From the NCBI RefSeq assembly GCF_004341625.1, contig NZ_SLZG01000005.1:124001-188000 (forward strand): a DNA stretch of 64,000 nt. The letters run 5' to 3'. Source of the DNA: Rhizobium sp. BK376. Lineage in GTDB: Bacteria; Pseudomonadota; Alphaproteobacteria; Rhizobiales; Rhizobiaceae. Positions within the stretch are counted from its first letter, which is position 1; each line of letters opens with the position of its first letter. This document shows positions 62,096 to 64,000 of the stretch, one piece after another. The position numbers and the translations under genes were made by a program. The notes under the pieces are model-generated. The model searched no databases. It was not told where the DNA came from and saw only the letters and a program-made list of their open reading frames with translations.

Positions 62096-62392
62096 CTACT
62101 CGCCCGAAAAAGCCGACCGGGGCGGCGGACCATCAACCGCCCCGGTGCCGGCATTGTTGATCAGCGTATCGACGCGACCGAAGCGCTCGATAGCCGTATC
62201 GACAACCTTCTTTGCGACATCCCGGTCACCGATATCGCCCGCAACCGCAATCACACCGTCATCGCTGGACGGCTTGATGTTGCGGGAATTGGCGACGACG
62301 AGGAAACCTCTTTCGCGGTAGCCTTGCACGAAACCTGCGCCGAGGCCCTGCGATGCGCCGGTGATGATGGCGACTTTCTGTTCATTGCTCAT
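62096..62392 (-). pseudogene. Truncated short-chain dehydrogenase/reductase
   Basis: 98 residues: the N-terminal third of an SDR with the nucleotide motif 'TGASQGLGAGF' and 'VDTLINNAGTG'. The chain then turns into a Pro-rich end ('AVDGPPPRSAFSGE') and stops. The catalytic Tyr-x-x-x-Lys region, normally about 60-70 residues further on, is missing. It is a remnant, with the rest of the gene apparently deleted. Confidence 0.7.
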
Positions 62393-62439
62393 GGTATGCT
62401 TCTTTCCTTGTTTGACTGATCCGCCACACGGGCACGGGA

Positions 62440-63219
62440 TCAGCCGGCTTCGAAAACAACCGGCTTTCCCTTTTCGAAGAGGGTCAGACGGTCGGCGAGT
62501 TTGAATGTCGAAAAGGTCTGGGCCAGTTGATCCTGGCTTTCCCGGAAATGGACCCAGCCTTCGTTATGGGCGGCCACCAGCTTCGCTCGTGGAAAGGCAT
62601 GTGCCGCCTCCAGCGCGTCTTCGCTGCCCATTGTCATGTGAAAGCGTCCGCGCGGCTCCGCCGCGCCGGTAAACATCAGAACGACCCTCGGTGAAAATTG
62701 TCGCGACACCTCCGCAGTGCCGTCGAACCAGACCGTATCGCCGGTGACATAGATGAGATCTCCCGGCTTCTCGGCGCCGAGAGCAAAGCCAACCACGTCT
62801 CCGGAAATGGGCTCGATCCCGACTGGACCATGGCGGGCCGCCGTTGCCGTCACGAACAGCCTCTCACCATCCTGTCCTTCGAAACCGCAGGTTTCGAAGG
62901 GCGCTAGGCCAATCGCGTTGCCGCCAAGCCGCTCCGCGCCAACCTTGGTCGTGTAGATTCGACCGACCGTCGGCAGCATGGCGCGGCCGGACGCGTCCAG
63001 ATTGTCGTAGTGCTGATCATGGCTCAGCAGAACGGCATCGAGCTTGCCGATTTTCTCAACGCTCAGGGCGGGACCAGACGTCTTTTCAAACCGAACTGGT
63101 GTCTCGCGGTAGAGCCCCGGTGGATCGAACGTTGGATCGGTCAGTATCCGGAGCGAACCATATTCGATCAGGACGGTCGGACCTCCGATCAGTGTCAGTT
63201 TTAGATCTTTCAATGCCAT
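62440..63219 (-). CDS. MBL-fold hydrolase (UlaG/YtnP-like)
   Basis: A 259-residue metallo-beta-lactamase-fold enzyme. The metal loop reads 'SHDQHYDNLD' (HxxxHxDN rather than HxHxDH, as in the lactonase-like L-ascorbate UlaG group). 'TAARHGPVGIEP' and 'VTGDTVWFDG' supply further ligands. The ATG at 63219 has GAGG upstream; a GTG at 63234 is less likely. It is divergent from a LysR regulator that probably controls it. Confidence 0.8.
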   Translation of the reverse strand: MALKDLKLTLIGGPTVLIEYGSLRILTDPTFDPPGLYRETPVRFEKTSGPALSVEKIGKLDAVLLSHDQHYDNLDASGRAMLPTVGRIYTTKVGAERLGGNAIGLAPFETCGFEGQDGERLFVTATAARHGPVGIEPISGDVVGFALGAEKPGDLIYVTGDTVWFDGTAEVSRQFSPRVVLMFTGAAEPRGRFHMTMGSEDALEAAHAFPRAKLVAAHNEGWVHFRESQDQLAQTFSTFKLADRLTLFEKGKPVVFEAG

Positions 63220-63294
63220 TTGAGCCAGCCTCACTTGGTTACCGACTGAAAATAGTACGCTGGCATTCTGTGTGTAATTCGCTATTATTTCTCA

Positions 63295-64000
63295 ATGGCT
63301 GATAAAAAACGCACAGAGCCAGATTGGCAGGATGTCCGAGTATTTTTGGCGCTCGGCCGACACGGCAGCTTGTCCGCGGCGGCGCGGACCCTGTCGGTGA
63401 ACCACGCCACCATCGCGCGGCGCATCCGATCGCTGGAGACTACCCTCGGCGAGAAGCTGGTCGAGCGGCGACCCGAAGGTTATGTGCTGACACCTGCGGG
63501 GACGCAGGCGCTCGCTGCAGCCAGCGACATGGAAACCGCGATCCAGACGCTTGGCCGAGGCAACTCCGACGGCTCCCCCAAAGGCCTGGTTCGCGTCAAC
63601 GCCCCGCCCGGCCTTGCGCTGGGCTTCCTTACTGAACGCCTGGCTGCCATCCCGCATGAATTTCCGGGGTTGGATATCGATCTTGCGACGGATCTGCGGT
63701 CCGTCAGCCTGGAACGGCACGAAACGGACATCGCGATTCGCCTTGGCCGGCCACAAGACGGAGACTTGATGGCCAAGCTGCTCTTGTCGATGGGGTTCGG
63801 GTTCTACGGCACTCCGAAGGCCTGCCGACATGTAGAGGCAGGCGGCGAACCCCTCTTCATCGGCTTTGACGAGGCAAACTCCTACGTGCCGGAGGCTGCC
63901 TGGCTCGCCCGCGAGTTCCCGCAGGCGCGACTTGTGTTTCGGGCAAACAATCAGGTAGCGCAGGCCATGGCGGCAAGGTCCGGTATCGGGCTGGCTTTGC
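63295..64000 (+). CDS. LysR-family regulator, partial at window end
   Basis: An open frame from ATG 63295 to the end (235 codons, no stop). The N-terminal helix-turn-helix is 'FLALGRHGSLSAAARTLSVN' with 'ATIARRIRSLE'. The effector domain follows ('VRVNAPPGLALGFLTERLAA'). It is divergent from the MBL hydrolase with a 75-bp gap that would hold its binding site. Confidence 0.9.
   Translation, partial: MADKKRTEPDWQDVRVFLALGRHGSLSAAARTLSVNHATIARRIRSLETTLGEKLVERRPEGYVLTPAGTQALAAASDMETAIQTLGRGNSDGSPKGLVRVNAPPGLALGFLTERLAAIPHEFPGLDIDLATDLRSVSLERHETDIAIRLGRPQDGDLMAKLLLSMGFGFYGTPKACRHVEAGGEPLFIGFDEANSYVPEAAWLAREFPQARLVFRANNQVAQAMAARSGIGLAL

Overview
The window looks like Rhizobiaceae DNA (Rhizobium, Sinorhizobium or Agrobacterium type). 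It is GC-rich and packed with divergent LacI- and GntR-regulated ABC uptake operons. It also holds an assimilatory nitrate cluster of the nasT-nasS / narK-nirBD-nasA-cysG kind and a rhizobial-style structured intergenic repeat. This assignment rests on gene content and protein style; no database search was possible. It could be a chromosomal segment or a large replicon, and no replication or partition genes are present.

Layout. 1-2.0 kb: a small coiled-coil/WD40 operon of unknown role and a ribbon-helix-helix protein. 2.1-5.2 kb: a zinc alcohol dehydrogenase divergent from an AcoR-type sigma-54 activator, with a good -24/-12 promoter and a palindromic candidate activator site. 5.2-8.0 kb: a glyoxalase-fold protein, an ECF42-type sigma factor with its DGPF/YCII partner, and a small secreted Cys protein. 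8.1-13.6 kb: a lactonase-like MBL protein and an RbsABC-type transporter, divergent from a LacI regulator. 13.7-16.1 kb: a UBP-type zinc-finger protein with a cNMP-domain/thioredoxin-reductase-like flavoprotein. 16.2-26.6 kb: a Dpp-type ABC transporter in one operon with a four-carbon sugar-acid kinase, a class II aldolase/decarboxylase and a class III aminotransferase, divergent from a GlxA-type AraC regulator. This is the best candidate for an undescribed catabolic route.

27-34.3 kb: an ABC exporter, then a PotABCD-like uptake operon whose first two genes are broken (two frameshifts and an internal deletion), with intact permeases and a LacI regulator. 34.3-41 kb: a LacI regulator divergent from a second RbsBAC-type transporter with two matching operators, then a TPR/ATP-grasp protein. 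41-48 kb: a PhnF/HutC-type GntR regulator divergent from a Ugp-like transporter that is co-transcribed with a methyltransferase and a metallophosphoesterase. A 20-bp perfect palindrome lies between the two. 47.9-49 kb: a CDF-like membrane protein and a small membrane protein.

48.9-59.4 kb: the nitrate assimilation cluster, all on the minus strand. Nitrate sensor NasS and the ANTAR antiterminator NasT lie upstream of narK-nirB-nirD-nasA-cysG. Between them sit a near-perfect sigma-54 promoter, an ANTAR-type hexaloop hairpin and an intrinsic terminator, so nitrogen status (RpoN/NtrC) and nitrate (NasST) can both be read. 59.4-64 kb: a VOC protein bracketed by two 28-bp TGTCGC...GCGACA repeats, nitronate monooxygenase, a tautomerase, a truncated SDR, an MBL hydrolase and a LysR regulator that runs off the end.
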